Notes: a model not told the origin generated them from the letters alone. 64,000 nucleotides of DNA from an uncultured Desulfobacterales bacterium (GCA_947259495.1 CAMYLV010000007.1:21936-85935), one strand, 5' to 3'. Positions 35,302-45,150 are shown, counted from the first letter of the stretch. Translations and numbers: made by a program.

Positions 35302-36006
35302 TTAATGTTTTGCCTGCAAAGCCAGAAAGGCCCCGTAAAGGCCGACAAAGCAAACGCTGACAAAGTAGAGAATGTCACGACTATCGATAATACCTTTGGC
35401 GATATTCTGAAAATGCAAATCAGCCCCCAGATAGGCAAAAACGCCCAGCAACGATCGGGGCAAGAAATACAGCAATTTGTCGATCAGTGTCAGTGCAAAG
35501 CAAATTGCCAGGCCGATGATAAAGGCGATGATCTGATTGCGCGTCAGCGCTGATGCAAATAGCCCAACGGCCGAGAAAGCGGCACCTAATAAAACAGCGC
35601 CGAAGTATCCGCCGATTACCGGTCCCCAGTCCAATTGTCCCATCACAGAAACAGTCAGCGGGTAGGCAAACGTCGGGATTAACATCGCAACGATCATTGC
35701 TACGCTGGCGAAAAATTTACCGAGGATGACATCGCGAACGGTCACCGGCATCGTCAGCAAAATTTCATCGGACCCCACGTTTAATTCTTCAGATATCAGC
35801 CGCATGGTAATGGCTGGAATTACAAAAGCAAAAATAATCGGTAGCAGCGCATAAAATGTTCGCAAACTCGCCTGGTTGAACAGGAAAAAGGTCGCAAAAA
35901 AAAACCAGCCGGTTACCAGAAGAAATATAGAAATGACGATGTAGGCAATCGGAGAAATAAAATAAGCAGTGAATTCTTTGCGAAAAATATGGGCCACCTG
36001 ACGCAT
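35302..36006 (-). CDS. ABC-2 type permease, GldF-like
   Basis: Encodes 234 residues from ATG 36006 (AAGGAG upstream), with about six membrane segments. MRQVAHIFRKEFTAYFISPI and AYIVISIFLLVTGWFFF at the N-terminus and TMRLISEELNVGSDEILLTM are typical of GldF-like permeases. It lies one base after the ATPase stop and ten bases before the auxiliary gene, forming one operon with them. Confidence 0.88.
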   Translation of the reverse strand: MRQVAHIFRKEFTAYFISPIAYIVISIFLLVTGWFFFATFFLFNQASLRTFYALLPIIFAFVIPAITMRLISEELNVGSDEILLTMPVTVRDVILGKFFASVAMIVAMLIPTFAYPLTVSVMGQLDWGPVIGGYFGAVLLGAAFSAVGLFASALTRNQIIAFIIGLAICFALTLIDKLLYFLPRSLLGVFAYLGADLHFQNIAKGIIDSRDILYFVSVCFVGLYGAFLALQAKH

Positions 36007-36007
36007 G

Positions 36008-36943
36008 TTAGTTCTCCTTGGTAAGCTCACGAAAAATGTTTTCCAGTGACTGGGTCTCCTGGTGAAACTCCAAGAGAATCCAATCGGTGTTCTTAATCTT
36101 GCGATAGACTTCCGGCCGTAGATCCGCTGTTGATGCATAACTGAGGCTGACCTTCAGCATGCTACTGGTTTCAGAAATACAGGTGACCTCATCAATTCCT
36201 TTGATGCCCGCCAGCGTCTCGTGTACAGTTTTGTAATCTGCGTTTTGAACACTCAGATTCATGATGTTTTTGCCACCGGTGGACTGCTTCAGATTATCGG
36301 CACTACCGTCCGCTACGATTTTGCCCTGACTGATGATGACGATACGGTCGCAGGTGGCCTCGGCCTCACTGAGGATGTGCGTTGAAAGAATGATGGTTTT
36401 TTCTTTGCCGATTTCTTTGATTATTTTGCGAATCTCAACAATCTGATTGGGATCCAGGCCCGATGTCGGTTCATCCAGAACCAAAACTTCCGGGTCATCC
36501 ATCATGGCATGGGCCAACCCCACGCGCTGTTTGTATCCTTTGGAAAGATCACCGATCGGCCGGTGCATGACTTCATTGATACCGCATAGGTCCGCCAGGC
36601 GACGAATGCGCGCTATCTTTTTATCACCATTAATCTGCCGGATTGCCGCTACGTAATTCAGGTAATCAAAGACCAGCATATCATGATACAGCGGGGCGGA
36701 TTCCGGAAGGTAACCCAATATTTTCTTTATTTCCAAAATGTGTTTATCAATGCTTAATCCTTTGACACGAATATTTCCCGAACTGGGTCGCAGATATCCG
36801 GTGAGCATCCGCAGAGTGGTGGTTTTTCCAGCCCCATTGGGACCCAACAGCCCCAGAATTTCTCCTTTTTGAATTTCGAAATTGACCTGATCCACTGCGC
36901 AAAGCGTGTGATAATATTTGGTAAGATTTTCGACCTGGATCAT
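36008..36943 (-). CDS. ABC transporter ATP-binding protein, GldA-like
   Basis: Encodes 311 residues. Walker A GPNGAGKTT, signature LSKGYKQRVGLAHAM and Walker B VLVLDEPTSGLDPNQ are intact, followed by a C-terminal domain of about 90 residues. GGGAGA precedes the ATG. It is the first gene of the four-gene ABC/DUF4340 operon; the export substrate is unknown. Confidence 0.92.
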   Translation of the reverse strand: MIQVENLTKYYHTLCAVDQVNFEIQKGEILGLLGPNGAGKTTTLRMLTGYLRPSSGNIRVKGLSIDKHILEIKKILGYLPESAPLYHDMLVFDYLNYVAAIRQINGDKKIARIRRLADLCGINEVMHRPIGDLSKGYKQRVGLAHAMMDDPEVLVLDEPTSGLDPNQIVEIRKIIKEIGKEKTIILSTHILSEAEATCDRIVIISQGKIVADGSADNLKQSTGGKNIMNLSVQNADYKTVHETLAGIKGIDEVTCISETSSMLKVSLSYASTADLRPEVYRKIKNTDWILLEFHQETQSLENIFRELTKEN

Positions 36944-37396
36944 TGCACATCTCCCTTTCGAGAAGCTATCTCAAAAATGCATCTAACCCGCCTGCGGCGG
37001 ACAGGCGCCCAATTTAGGTGACTCTGCCTGTTCTAGAGCAAATGGCTATAAAAAAACCAAACGCTGATGTCAAGGCCGGACGTTGCCATTCAGTCAGCAG
37101 CATCAATGCCGAAAGCTTTCCGGGATGGCGAAACAGGCAGGGCGGACAAACATTGTTCCGTTTTAGGCAATTAAAAAAACCTGGAAATTTTATTTGCTAA
37201 AACATGGAAAAGATGAGAAATAGAGTTATCTTAGGTTATCAGAGATCTCGGTCCTGCGTGTTGTTAATGCAAAAATCTTAATACATAAATTTTCCTTTTG
37301 CAAGTAGCGTCACCCGCCAACCAGCGGATCGACCAACGCAAGTGGATGCGCTTTTATAGTGGTTGCTCTATTACCGTCCTGAAAGGAGTCATATAG
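36944..37396. other. Divergent intergenic region upstream of htrA
   Basis: No gene is supported. A GC-rich hairpin-like tract with CGCCTGCGGCGGACAGGCG lies near 36991-37010. Near 37355 the sequence TATAGTGGTTG matches the first 11 bases of repeat A but the match stops there. The htrA ribosome binding site GAAAGGAG is at the 3' end. Confidence 0.4.
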
Positions 37397-38860
37397 ATGG
37401 GCCCCCATAATGGAGTTTCAAAATTTTTAAAGTTAACCCCCGTTTTTATCATTTTAACCCTGGTGGCCGGATTTATTCACAGCGGTTATGCTTTTCTGGG
37501 AAATCGCGCGTATGCCAAAGAAACACAATATTTCGATGCACCCTCCAGTTTCAATCGACTGGCAGTGATGGTGAGCCCGGCGGTGGTCAATATCCGGACC
37601 GTAAAGACCATTAAAGGGGGCGGACCGGTTTTTCGCCAATTTCAGCGCGATCCTTGGGGTAAAGAAGGTCCTTTTAAGGATTTTTTTGAACGCTTTTTCG
37701 GCGATGAGATGCAAAGGGAATTCAAACAGCCCAGCCTTGGATCGGGTTTCATTATAGACGGCGGCGGGTTTGTTGTGACCAATAACCATGTCATCGAAGA
37801 CGCCGATCAAATAAAGGTCAAGCTCAAGGATGAACGTGAATTCAATGCCAAGATTATCGGCCGAGACCCCAATACGGACATTGCCCTGCTAAAAATAGAA
37901 TCGGATGAAAATTTTGCGACGGTGAAGCTCGGCGATTCCGATGCGCTTCAAGTTGGACAATGGGTGGTGGCCATCGGCAGCCCTTTTGGGCTTGAGCAAA
38001 CAGTGACGGCCGGAATTGTCAGTGCCAAAGGTCGCGTTATCGGCTCGGGCCCTTATGATGACTTTATTCAAACAGATGCCTCCATCAATCCTGGCAATAG
38101 CGGCGGGCCGTTGCTGAATATGCAGGGCGAAGTGGTCGGGATCAATACTGCGATTGTCGCCAGCGGTCAGGGAATCGGTTTTGCAATACCCATTAATCTA
38201 GCCCGGGATATTATTGTGGCGCTCAAAGATGAAGGAGAAGTTACCCGGGGATGGCTGGGAGTTGCCATTCAGGATTTGAGCACTGAAATGGCTGAATATT
38301 ATAATATTGAGGGCAAAAAAGGCGTATTTGTGGCCGATGTTTTTGAAGGCGATCCGGCAGACAAAGCAGGAATCCAGCCCCAAGATATTATTCTTGCAGT
38401 AAATGGTGAAAAGATAACGACCAGTCGTCAGCTGACCAGCATCATTGCTAAAATTGCGGTAAACGACAGCGCTAAAATAAAGATACTCCGCGATGGTAAA
38501 GAAAAAACAGTCAAAGTCAAAATTGCCAAACGTCCTGAGGAACGGCTGGCCGAACGAGGTCAATCCCCCGAGCAGACCGAAGAATTCGGAATTCGCGTAT
38601 CAGATCTAACGCCTGAAATTACACAGCGATTCAATATTGATGAAACCACTGGCGTTGTTGTCACCCAGGTTGCAAGCGGCGGTAAAGGAGATGGCGCTGA
38701 TGTGCGCGTCGGCGATGTTATCAAAGAAATCAACCGCCAGTCGGTAAAAGATGCTGCCGAATATAAATCTCTATTGCGTCAAATTGCATCCGGTGATTCG
38801 GTTAACCTGTTTATTCGACGAAAAAACGCCGGATTTTTAGTGGCTAAGCTGACAAAGTAA
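37397..38860 (+). CDS. degP: DegP/HtrA-type periplasmic serine protease
   Basis: Encodes 487 residues. An N-terminal signal or anchor (about 11-30) is followed by a trypsin-like domain with catalytic triad His 131 (NNHVIED), Asp 161 (NTDIALL) and Ser 235 (GNSGGPL). Two PDZ domains follow (about 270-370 and 390-485). It degrades or refolds damaged envelope proteins. A rho-independent terminator directly follows. It is probably induced by envelope stress, though no specific promoter was recognised. Confidence 0.95.
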   Translation: MGPHNGVSKFLKLTPVFIILTLVAGFIHSGYAFLGNRAYAKETQYFDAPSSFNRLAVMVSPAVVNIRTVKTIKGGGPVFRQFQRDPWGKEGPFKDFFERFFGDEMQREFKQPSLGSGFIIDGGGFVVTNNHVIEDADQIKVKLKDEREFNAKIIGRDPNTDIALLKIESDENFATVKLGDSDALQVGQWVVAIGSPFGLEQTVTAGIVSAKGRVIGSGPYDDFIQTDASINPGNSGGPLLNMQGEVVGINTAIVASGQGIGFAIPINLARDIIVALKDEGEVTRGWLGVAIQDLSTEMAEYYNIEGKKGVFVADVFEGDPADKAGIQPQDIILAVNGEKITTSRQLTSIIAKIAVNDSAKIKILRDGKEKTVKVKIAKRPEERLAERGQSPEQTEEFGIRVSDLTPEITQRFNIDETTGVVVTQVASGGKGDGADVRVGDVIKEINRQSVKDAAEYKSLLRQIASGDSVNLFIRRKNAGFLVAKLTK

Positions 38861-38890
38861 AATTCAAAAGCTTTGCTTTTGAATTTTAGT
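38859..38890. terminator. Bidirectional intrinsic terminator
   Basis: AAAATTCAAAAGC pairs with GCTTTTGAATTTT across a TTT loop, giving A-rich and T-rich flanks on both strands. It separates the convergent protease gene and the FmdB-type gene. Confidence 0.85.
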
Positions 38891-39200
38891 CAGCGATCGT
38901 CTTACTCAAATCCGGGATCGTATTCGGTTTGCCCCGCTCCATATAACGGCTATCTTCGCCGCGGGCGGTGACATTTTCATAGACGCCATCATCCCGTTTA
39001 ACCAGCTTCGTAAAACCCAGGTCACGCAGCTCACTGTTGGTTTTCGGGCAGCTGATATTTATTCTTGACATGATTTTTTGCACAGGCCCGGCGCACTGGG
39101 GGCACTGCGTCAATGGATCATCATCTAATCTTTGTTTAAAATCAAACACCTTTCCCAATTTACACGTCCGCTGAACATGTTCATACTCATATATTGGCAT
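38886..39200 (-). CDS. FmdB-type zinc-ribbon protein with a degenerate first knuckle
   Basis: Encodes 104 residues from ATG 39200. MPIYEYE at the start and DPLTQCPQCAGPVQKIMS match the FmdB putative regulatory family. In standard FmdB the first knuckle is CxxCG; here only one cysteine (QRTCKLG) remains, so zinc binding is doubtful or uses other ligands. The conserved tail SELRDLGFTKLVKRDDGVYE is shared with relatives I recall. Function unknown. Confidence 0.78.
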   Translation of the reverse strand: MPIYEYEHVQRTCKLGKVFDFKQRLDDDPLTQCPQCAGPVQKIMSRINISCPKTNSELRDLGFTKLVKRDDGVYENVTARGEDSRYMERGKPNTIPDLSKTIAD

Positions 39201-39569
39201 GATCGTTCCCCATTTATAGCCAAGTAACATTTTTTCGGGCCAGGCCAAAATCGTTGTACAGGTGCTGCGGCCTGCGGCGGGCAAACCTGCTATTAAAATT
39301 ATAAATGGAAATAAAATTCTGTCAAGCTTTTGATGTCCCGCATTCGCCACATTGTTTGATAACCAAACTGGCCTTAACCCCCTTTAACCCCCTAAAGTTT
39401 TTTCGAAAGCAGCCGATAGCGGTAATGAGTTTGAGTGAGTTGGATAAATATTTGTCAGGTCCAAACCGATTGAACAAAATCGGACCTATTTTGCATTCAC
39501 ATCAAAACTGCCTGCACGGCAAGTCCCCAAAAAATCGTATGTGCGCTGAAAAGGTCGGGGTAAACAATT
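39201..39569. other. Divergent promoter region between the FmdB-type and GspE-type genes
   Basis: This 369-base gap has no supported gene. A short GC-rich tract (GCTGCGGCCTGCGGCGGGC, about 39262-39280) can form a hairpin. The rest is unremarkable and presumably holds the promoters of the two divergent genes. Confidence 0.35.
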
Positions 39570-41978
39570 ATGAGCAAAGCACAGCCGGTTGAACAAACGG
39601 ATATCAAACTGAAAATCAAAGAGGCTGAGATCTGTCATTCCATGGGAATGATACTGGAGGCTTTAACCCTTTACGAAGAGGCACTATCGCTTTCATCCGC
39701 TGAGGATGATGCCGGAAATGGGAGTATTTCTAATAAGATAGGTAATTTACGCAAGGAATTGGAGTTGCGGAAGGTGGCTGAAGATGAGGGGCTGTCGGCA
39801 GAGGATATTTCTCTTTTTAGAAAAAACCTGTCGCTGCATGATGATGTCCCGACGATTTTGGATGGGGCCCGTGCCTTGAAAGAACTCGGGCTTGTGGAAG
39901 AGGCGATTGTCGAATATGAAAAGCTCCTGCAGTTCGATTTTGGAAAATCGGACTACTCCAAGCTGGATTATTCCCCAGCCCAGATTGTGGTGGATTATTT
40001 AACTTGCCTGCTGCAAACCCAACACGCCCAGGCGGTTGTTAAGAAGGCTTATAAAGTTATTTATCAGCACAATTTGAACGATAAAGAAACCGCCCAGATT
40101 CAATTCTGGCTGGGCAGTGAGATGGGAAATAGGGAGCAGCACTGTCAGGCGCTTGAGCTACTTGAAACCGCAAACAAAATTGACCCCCATAATCAAGAAA
40201 TTTCAAGCAAAATCGAATCTTTGAAATCAAGCATGTCAACCAGTTCAAGATACGATTATCTGCTGCGGAATGAAATGGTTACGACCAATCAACTCCAGGA
40301 TGCACTGGCGATTTCCAAAAAGGTGGGCAAAAGCGTCGAATTTGTTTTGACAGATCGGTTTAAAGTAAAAAAGGACGAAGTGGGCAAATCCCTGTCGTTG
40401 TATTATGGCCTGCCGTTTCGCAGCTTTGATCCGGAAGTCATGGTCCCGGTCGAACTCACCAGCAATTTGAAAAAATCGTTTTTGTTGTATTACGTATGGG
40501 TGCCGTTGAAATGGAGCAAAAAAGGTGTCGAGATTTTAGTCGACGAGCCCAAAGATCTTCGTAAAACAGATCACATCAAAGCCCTGATGCCCAATCAGAA
40601 AATCAATTTCGCGGTCGGGTTTAAAGAGGATATTGAAAGTTTTATCAATCATTTCTTTGATCCAAAAGTTGATAAGCTAACTGAAAATGTATATGAAGAT
40701 CTGGATAATATTATACCGGATATCTCATTCGAAGAAGAAGAAGAGTTAGAGGAAGACATTTCGGCCTTAGATGAGTCCTCCAACCAGGTGGTCAAGTTTG
40801 TGGATCAGGTTCTGGTTACCGCCTTTCGCAACAAAGCCTCCGATATCCATGTTGAACCATCGGCCATCACCCGTAAAACCACTATTCGATTCCGTACTGA
40901 CGGGGTCTGTCACGAGTATATTCAGGTCCCCAATGCCATGGCGCCGGCAATTGTTTCGCGTTTGAAAATCATGGCAGATCTTGACATCGCCGAACGACGC
41001 CTGCCTCAGGATGGTAAAATACGGTTTAAGCGCAAAGGCATTCCAGAATTTGAACTGCGGGTATCGACCATGCCCACGACAGGCAAATTTGAAGACGCGG
41101 TCTTGCGTATTTTGACCAAATTCGGAATGCTCGCACTGGATGAAATCGGATTGAGTGAGCGAAATTTAGAGGTCCTCAAACGGTCAATCGTTCGCCCTTA
41201 CGGTCTAATTCTGTGCGTGGGTCCAACCGGTTCAGGAAAAACAACCACCCTGCATTCTGCACTTGCGAGCATCAACGAATCTGGTGTGAAAATATGGACC
41301 GCCGAAGATCCAATCGAAATTACCCAGGTCGGATTACGGCAGGTGCAGGCGAAACCGAAAATCGGTCTGGATTTTGCGAGAATCATGCGCGGCTTTTTGC
41401 GGCTTGACCCGGATATCATCATGATCGGTGAAATGCGGGATCGTGAAACGGCGGCCACGGCAATTGAGGCCTCCTTGACCGGCCATCTGGTGCTATCCAC
41501 CCTGCATACCAACAATGCCCCCGAGACCCTTACGCGACTGCTGGATATGGGGATAAACCCGCTGAACATTTCAGATTCGTTTTTGGCGGTGCTGGCGCAG
41601 CGTCTGGTTAGAAGATTGTGCCCTGATTGCATCGAATCGTATCGCCCGGAAACGGAAGAGTTCGACTATATCGTCAAGGACTACGGGGAAAAAGCGTTTC
41701 AAGAATTAGGTGTCGAAAATACGACCGCCTTCGAGCTGCATCGTTCAATGGGCTGCGAAAGATGCAATGGATCCGGTTATAAAGGCCGGCTGGGTATCCA
41801 TGAATTAATTGAAGGCACACCCGAAATCAAAATATTGATTAAACAACAGGCAACTTCCCAGGATCTGGCAAAACAGGCGGTCAAAGATGGGATGACGACA
41901 TTGAAGCAAGACGGTGTTCACAAAGTTTTTGAGGGCATCACTGATATGCGTGAAGTCCGCCGGGTCTGCATCGAGTAA
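39570..41978 (+). CDS. GspE/PilB-type secretion ATPase with TPR-like N-terminus
   Basis: Encodes 802 residues: TPR-like helices (about 1-220), a degenerate MshEN/GspE N-terminal domain (about 225-360), then the AAA motor. Walker A is GPTGSGKTTT, the Asp box RFRTDG and His box LSTLHTNNAPET are present, and four cysteines in two pairs (CPDC, CERC) form the usual zinc knuckle. It powers type II secretion or type IV pilus-like machines, but no partner genes are adjacent. A receiver-PAS gene follows 18 bases later. Confidence 0.88.
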   Translation: MSKAQPVEQTDIKLKIKEAEICHSMGMILEALTLYEEALSLSSAEDDAGNGSISNKIGNLRKELELRKVAEDEGLSAEDISLFRKNLSLHDDVPTILDGARALKELGLVEEAIVEYEKLLQFDFGKSDYSKLDYSPAQIVVDYLTCLLQTQHAQAVVKKAYKVIYQHNLNDKETAQIQFWLGSEMGNREQHCQALELLETANKIDPHNQEISSKIESLKSSMSTSSRYDYLLRNEMVTTNQLQDALAISKKVGKSVEFVLTDRFKVKKDEVGKSLSLYYGLPFRSFDPEVMVPVELTSNLKKSFLLYYVWVPLKWSKKGVEILVDEPKDLRKTDHIKALMPNQKINFAVGFKEDIESFINHFFDPKVDKLTENVYEDLDNIIPDISFEEEEELEEDISALDESSNQVVKFVDQVLVTAFRNKASDIHVEPSAITRKTTIRFRTDGVCHEYIQVPNAMAPAIVSRLKIMADLDIAERRLPQDGKIRFKRKGIPEFELRVSTMPTTGKFEDAVLRILTKFGMLALDEIGLSERNLEVLKRSIVRPYGLILCVGPTGSGKTTTLHSALASINESGVKIWTAEDPIEITQVGLRQVQAKPKIGLDFARIMRGFLRLDPDIIMIGEMRDRETAATAIEASLTGHLVLSTLHTNNAPETLTRLLDMGINPLNISDSFLAVLAQRLVRRLCPDCIESYRPETEEFDYIVKDYGEKAFQELGVENTTAFELHRSMGCERCNGSGYKGRLGIHELIEGTPEIKILIKQQATSQDLAKQAVKDGMTTLKQDGVHKVFEGITDMREVRRVCIE

Positions 41979-41996
41979 TCCTTAAAGGTGAAAGAG

Positions 41997-42791
41997 ATGT
42001 CTAAAGAAGCGCTGGTGGTGGATGCGGATTATTTTTTTGTCGAATTTGTCAGTGAATTGCTGGCAAAGCGTGGTTATGCGATCACAAAAGCTTACGACGG
42101 CAAAGATGGTATATCCAAGTTGCAGGACCAGCCGCATGATATCATGTTTGTGGATCTGGTAATGCCTAAAGTTGACGGCAGCCAGTTTATTGATTTTGTG
42201 CGCCTCAAATACGGTCCCAATCATTTTCCCATTGTGGCTTTGTCGGGCGTAATGGTCGAGCAGCTCAGCAGCCTCAGTGAAATTGGCGCCGACTACTATA
42301 TTGCCAAAGGGCCGATTGACAAGCTGACCGGGCAACTGAACGCGCTTATGGCGGAAATCGAAACCCACCCGCAATCCCCACCCGCCAAAGGAAAAATATT
42401 GGAAACCAGCGGCGTCTATCCCCGACGCGACACTGTTGGATTGCTGAACGCCCTGAAGTTTCATCGGGCTGTTATTGAAAGCCTGGCAGTCGGGGTCATG
42501 GTGATTGATATTGATGCACGCATTGTGAACGTAAATCCCGCTGCCTTTGAAATTCTCGGCAAATCCCCGACGGAAGTTCTCAACCGTCCGGTGCTTGATA
42601 TTTTCCCGCCGGCGGCAAAGCCTAAACTGGGCGGTGCTCTCAAACAGGTGGCGCAGCTGCCTGAAAAGACTAAAATGAGTTTTCTTTCAGATTTTAACAA
42701 TCGCTCTATTCGAACCAGCATATCCGCTATATCCCAGTCTGCCGGCAACGCCGGTTGGGTCCTTGTCATAGAAGATACAAACTGTGTCTGA
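41997..42791 (+). CDS. Receiver-PAS domain protein
   Basis: Encodes 264 residues: a receiver domain (about 1-120) with the phospho-acceptor aspartate in MFVDLVMPKVDG, then a PAS domain (about 155-264) beginning ALKFHRAVIESLAVGVMVID. There is no DNA-binding or enzymatic output, so it may regulate by binding partners. The N-terminal acidic pair reads VVDADYFF rather than VDDE, one of its two acids replaced. ATG 41997 follows AAAGGTG; GTG 41988 is the alternative. It is likely co-transcribed with the upstream ATPase. Confidence 0.8.
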   Translation: MSKEALVVDADYFFVEFVSELLAKRGYAITKAYDGKDGISKLQDQPHDIMFVDLVMPKVDGSQFIDFVRLKYGPNHFPIVALSGVMVEQLSSLSEIGADYYIAKGPIDKLTGQLNALMAEIETHPQSPPAKGKILETSGVYPRRDTVGLLNALKFHRAVIESLAVGVMVIDIDARIVNVNPAAFEILGKSPTEVLNRPVLDIFPPAAKPKLGGALKQVAQLPEKTKMSFLSDFNNRSIRTSISAISQSAGNAGWVLVIEDTNCV

Positions 42792-42993
42792 AGCCTTCTT
42801 GGAAGCGGTTTCACCACCCCATCCAATGCCCCCTATCTGTATCTCAACTGTGCGGGGCAATATATTTCCATTAGATTCTTTGAGATGAATCTCCTTGAAG
42901 CAAACGCCTTTATCTGGTAAAGAATCAATTTTATACAGAAATCTGTTCGTGCCGATACGCTTTACAGACAAAATATCGAGCCAAGGGGGTTTT

Positions 42994-44031
42994 ATGGTGC
43001 GCGTTGGTGTCGTGGGTGCCACCGGTTATGCGGGGGCAGAACTGGTCAGAATCCTATGCGGGCATCCCCAGGTGGAACTGGGCATTTTGACTTCACGGCA
43101 GTTTGCTGGAGTTAAATTCGACCGGGTTTACCCGGCAATGGCCGGGTGTCTTAATTTGACCTGTGAAGAACTGGATGTTGCAAAGGTGAGTGATCGAGCC
43201 GATATTGTTTTTCTGGCGCTGCCGCATCAGCTGCCCATGACCCTTGTGCCGCAATTTCTAGCGCGCAACGTTCGCGTGGTGGATCTGTCTGCCGATTTCC
43301 GCTTTAATGATGCCGCTGTTTACGAATTGGCCTACCAGCCGCATAAGGCCAAGGACTTACTCGATCGGGCCGTTTATGGTTTAAGCGAGATTTATTTTGA
43401 TTCCATCCGAACCGCCGCCCTGATCGGTAATCCGGGATGTTACCCCACCAGTGCTCTGTTGCCGCTGATTCCGCTGGTGCGAGAAAATTTTTTGGATTTA
43501 GATACATTGATTGTCGATTCTAAATCCGGGATCAGCGGGGCTGGAAGATCCCTGGCAATAACCAGTCACTATTGTGAAGTCAATGAGTCATTTAAGGCCT
43601 ATAAGGTTGCCAGCCATCGTCACAATCCGGAGATGAATGCAATTCTGAGCCATGAAGCCAGCCGGCCGGTTGAATTGACATTCGTGCCGCATCTGGTTCC
43701 CATGAGCCGGGGAATGTTAACGACCATCTATGCATCGCCGATCCGAAACCTGCAGGTGGAGGATATTGGTAACTGCCTTAAAAATGCATATTCAGATCAT
43801 GTCTTTATCCGCTTATGTCCTGATGGGCTCGGACCCGACACCTTACATGTAAAAGGCACCAATTTCTGTGATATCGGATTCCAGCTGGATAAGCGCAGCA
43901 ACCGTCTGATCCTCATATCCGCAATTGATAACCTGGTGAAAGGCGCTGCCGGCCAGGCGGTTCAAAATATGAACATCATGCTGGGTTTGGATGAAACCGC
44001 CGGTTTGAGCCATATGCCGTATCCACTATAA
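42994..44031 (+). CDS. argC: N-acetyl-gamma-glutamyl-phosphate reductase
   Basis: Encodes 345 residues. VGVVGATGYAGAELVRIL is the NADP-binding start, the catalytic cysteine is in IGNPGCYPTSALL, and SGISGAGRS and HRHNPEMN complete the active site. It reduces N-acetylglutamyl phosphate in arginine synthesis. ATG 42994 has AAGGGGG upstream; a start at 42895 would add a non-family extension. No other arg genes are nearby. Confidence 0.95.
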   Translation: MVRVGVVGATGYAGAELVRILCGHPQVELGILTSRQFAGVKFDRVYPAMAGCLNLTCEELDVAKVSDRADIVFLALPHQLPMTLVPQFLARNVRVVDLSADFRFNDAAVYELAYQPHKAKDLLDRAVYGLSEIYFDSIRTAALIGNPGCYPTSALLPLIPLVRENFLDLDTLIVDSKSGISGAGRSLAITSHYCEVNESFKAYKVASHRHNPEMNAILSHEASRPVELTFVPHLVPMSRGMLTTIYASPIRNLQVEDIGNCLKNAYSDHVFIRLCPDGLGPDTLHVKGTNFCDIGFQLDKRSNRLILISAIDNLVKGAAGQAVQNMNIMLGLDETAGLSHMPYPL

Positions 44032-44171
44032 AATTGGGTTAATTTTTATCAGTTGTTCAGGTATTAGTTGTTGACTTTTATATCGGAATGTTTTGTATGT
44101 AACGAGTATTTTTTACGAATAACCAATCACCAAACGAATATCTATTAACTATTGTGTAAAGGAGGTTGATG

Positions 44172-45080
44172 ATGACAGCAAAGTTGATTAAGGGAACGGA
44201 GATCCGCGAAAAGATTTTAAAAGAAATTCAAGATGAAGTTAAGGAAATCAAAGAAAAACACGGCGCTGTTCCAGGCCTGGTAACCATTTTGGTCGGGGAA
44301 AATCCAGCCTCTATTTCTTATGTCACACTGAAAATTAAAACCGCCAATCAGCTTGGTTTTAAAGAGATTCAAGACAGCCAGCCCGACGATATTGCCGAGG
44401 CAGATTTACTGGCCCTGATCGACAAGTACAACAACGATGATTCGATTCACGGTATTCTGGTGCAACTTCCGCTGCCCAAGCATTTGGATGAGAAAAAGGT
44501 ACTCAATGCCATCGACCCGGACAAGGACGTCGACGGGTTTCATCCGGTAAATGTCGGCCGTCTGATGATTGGGGGTAAGGAGGTAAAATTTCCACCTTGC
44601 ACGCCCGCCGGGATTCAAGAAATGATTGTGCGCGCTGGCGTGGAAACCAGCGGAGCCGAAGTGGTTGTAGTGGGTCGCTCAAACATTGTCGGCAAACCCA
44701 TTGCCAATATGATGCTGCAAAAAGGCGATGGCGCCAACTCAACCGTGACCGTGGTGCACACCCGAACCAAAGACCTGGCCGCCCATTGCAAGCGGGCTGA
44801 TATTTTAATTGTCGCCGCCGGCGTACCGGGCCTGGTCAAACCCGAGTGGATCAAACCGGGTGCATGCGTGATTGATGTCGGTGTGAACCGGGTAGGCGAA
44901 AAAATCAGTGAAAAGACGGGAAAGAAAATTGCGATTCTAAAAGGTGATGTGGATTTCGACGAGGCCAAAGAAATTGCAGGCTCAATAACGCCCGTGCCCG
45001 GCGGTGTCGGGCCCATGACGGTCACCATGTTGATGAAAAATACCCTGAAGGCCCTCAAGTTTAAACTGGGACGGGGTTAA
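44172..45080 (+). CDS. folD: Methylenetetrahydrofolate dehydrogenase/cyclohydrolase
   Basis: Encodes about 302 residues from ATG 44172; ATG 44169 and TTG 44166 are in frame, and AAAGGAGG at 44158-44165 best fits 44172. Catalytic SYVTLKIKTANQLG, VQLPLPKHLDEKKVL, PCTPAGI and VVGRSNIVGKP are all present. It interconverts methylene- and formyl-tetrahydrofolate, linking glycine cleavage and serine metabolism to formate. Its 3' side carries a decayed repeat-A copy. Confidence 0.95.
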   Translation: MTAKLIKGTEIREKILKEIQDEVKEIKEKHGAVPGLVTILVGENPASISYVTLKIKTANQLGFKEIQDSQPDDIAEADLLALIDKYNNDDSIHGILVQLPLPKHLDEKKVLNAIDPDKDVDGFHPVNVGRLMIGGKEVKFPPCTPAGIQEMIVRAGVETSGAEVVVVGRSNIVGKPIANMMLQKGDGANSTVTVVHTRTKDLAAHCKRADILIVAAGVPGLVKPEWIKPGACVIDVGVNRVGEKISEKTGKKIAILKGDVDFDEAKEIAGSITPVPGGVGPMTVTMLMKNTLKALKFKLGRG

Positions 45081-45102
45081 TATTTTTTTCAAAATTAAAC
45101 TT

Positions 45103-45150
45103 ATGGTGGTTGTCAAAAAAAGTGTTCCGTTTTTTAAAAAAAGCTAAAGT
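45103..45150 (+). repeat. Repeat A, decayed copy
   Basis: Starts TATGGTGGTTGTCAAAAAAA and then diverges (GTGTTCCGTTTTTTAAAAAAAG). The second arm is no longer complementary. It lies 23 bases after folD. Confidence 0.55.

Noticed and set aside
37355..37365. TATAGTGGTTG upstream of degP, identical to the first 11 bases of repeat A
   Set aside because: The match stops abruptly and no other part of the repeat is present, so it could be chance or an eroded end; too short to annotate.
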